Positions 28,659 to 29,466 of a stretch of DNA of 29,466 bases are shown here, in pieces (the stretch's first letter is position 1; every line of letters starts with the position of its first letter). The position numbers and the translations under genes were made by a program. Under the pieces are notes generated by a model, which did no database searches, was not told the origin of the DNA, and saw only the letters and a list, made by a program, of their open reading frames with translations. Origin of the DNA: Bacteroidota bacterium (GTDB taxonomy: Bacteria > Bacteroidota > Bacteroidia > Flavobacteriales > Flavobacteriaceae); NCBI GenBank assembly GCA_023390775.1, contig JAEWCF010000052.1, positions 1-29,466 on the forward strand, in the 5' to 3' direction.

Positions 28659-29466
28659 ATGGAAAAAATTACTTCGTTAAAAAAGAAGGCATCCTATATA
28701 TTATTAGGGCTTTTATTTTCGAGCATGGGATTTTCGCAGTCCCAGTCCATTTCGTCCAACGGCACCTTTACGGTTCCTGACGGGGTGACAAGCATCACGG
28801 TTCAGGCTTGGGGAGGTGGCGGACGCGGAAGCTCCGTGTCCACCAACATTCTCGGTGGCGGCGGCGGCGGTGGTGCGTATGCCGCAAGGACCATTTCCGT
28901 GACGCCCGGGCAAATCTTCAACGTTACCATCGGAGCGGGAAGCTCCTCCAACTCGGCTCCGGGGGGCGATACGACTTTCGGGTCATCTTCCATACTGCTG
29001 GCGAAGGGAGGAAATTCGGCGACTTCCAACAGCGGGACAGGCGCCATGGGCGGACAAGCATCCGCATGTGTGGGGGACATTGCCTACTCCGGCGGAAACG
29101 GTGGTACTGCCAATACGTCGTACAGTGGCGGCGGCGGGTCATCTGCCGGATCTGCGTCTAACGGGAATGCGGGCACAACACCTTCGGGCGGAACTGCCCC
29201 GGCCGGCGGCGGAAACGGCGGGGACGGTACTTCATTCAACACATCCGGTGAGTCCGGTTTTACCCCGGGCGGCGGTGGCGGTGGCGCTCGCAAGACGGGC
29301 GGTTCCAATAAGACAGGCGGAAACGGGGCGAACGGCTTCGTACTGGTTTCCTGGACCGTTGCCGAGATTGCCGTCAGCGGAAATGGCGTCAATATTGCCG
29401 ACAACGACCTTTCACCAAGCACGGCGGATGCTACCGATTTTGGTGCGGCTGACCTCGTGCTTGGGT
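28659..29466 (+). CDS. Secreted glycine-rich protein, choice-of-anchor type (3' end outside the window)
   Basis: The frame is open from the ATG at 28659 to the end of the window (269 codons) and continues beyond it. A signal peptide (KKKASYILLGLLFSSMGFSQ) is followed by a beta-rich start (SSNGTFTVPDGVTSITVQAW), then a glycine-rich domain of about 190 residues with many GGGG and GGNGG turns, like the glycine-rich domain of Bacteroidetes surface proteins. After VLVSWTVAEIAVSGNGVNIA it begins what looks like a choice-of-anchor D (ASH-like) repeat. It is probably exported and attached to the surface, perhaps through a type IX secretion signal at the missing C-terminus. Confidence 0.82.
   Translation, partial: MEKITSLKKKASYILLGLLFSSMGFSQSQSISSNGTFTVPDGVTSITVQAWGGGGRGSSVSTNILGGGGGGGAYAARTISVTPGQIFNVTIGAGSSSNSAPGGDTTFGSSSILLAKGGNSATSNSGTGAMGGQASACVGDIAYSGGNGGTANTSYSGGGGSSAGSASNGNAGTTPSGGTAPAGGGNGGDGTSFNTSGESGFTPGGGGGGARKTGGSNKTGGNGANGFVLVSWTVAEIAVSGNGVNIADNDLSPSTADATDFGAADLVLG

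Overview
The window is a chromosomal segment of a Flavobacteriaceae bacterium, most likely Flavobacterium or a close relative, and moderately GC-rich for that group. The evidence is the gene content and order (M23 peptidase / coiled coil / zapA / rny; xerD; aroQ; DUF493-DUF4290-murA; recQ-fmt; HU; YqgE; START-like), many small outer-membrane beta-barrels, near-absence of Shine-Dalgarno sequences, and repeated Bacteroidetes-type promoters (TTG, 18-19 bp, TAnnTTTG). I see no insertion sequence, prophage, plasmid function or CRISPR array.

Layout. 1-2751 is a housekeeping block: a truncated M23 peptidase on the minus strand, then rightward a coiled-coil gene, zapA, a 6S-like RNA and RNase Y. 2752-3633 is gene-free and full of hairpins, including two copies of a dispersed repeat whose third copy lies at 14895-14976. 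3634-4989 holds a single-domain response regulator and a XerD-type recombinase on the minus strand. 5212-8666 is a cluster of five small secreted beta-barrel proteins, each apparently with its own promoter and several with their own terminators. It separates xerD from aroQ.

8826-20860 is mostly core metabolism and cell biology: aroQ overlapping a DUF5686 outer-membrane gene, a TSUP transporter, the DUF493-DUF4290-murA operon, a P-loop ATPase, recQ overlapping fmt, an HU gene with a very clear promoter, YqgE, a class IV aminotransferase and a START-like protein. Next come a tRNA with anticodon CAU, also with a clear promoter, and a DUF1275 membrane protein.

21925-28191 is all on the minus strand and reads as a regulatory and stress locus. 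It encodes an AraC-type regulator with a ferredoxin-like N-terminal region, a CheY-like receiver, a CHASE3/PAS histidine kinase and a DUF3606 protein. A YtxH / holin-like / hypothetical operon follows, with small hydrophilic or membrane proteins, and a DUF892 ferritin-like protein with a basic tail encoded next to a very acidic small protein. The window ends inside a secreted glycine-rich protein.

The items most worth following up are the 6S-like RNA whose terminator almost touches rny, the dispersed hairpin repeat family, terminators fused directly to the next start codon, MurA with Asp in place of the catalytic Cys, and the stress locus.
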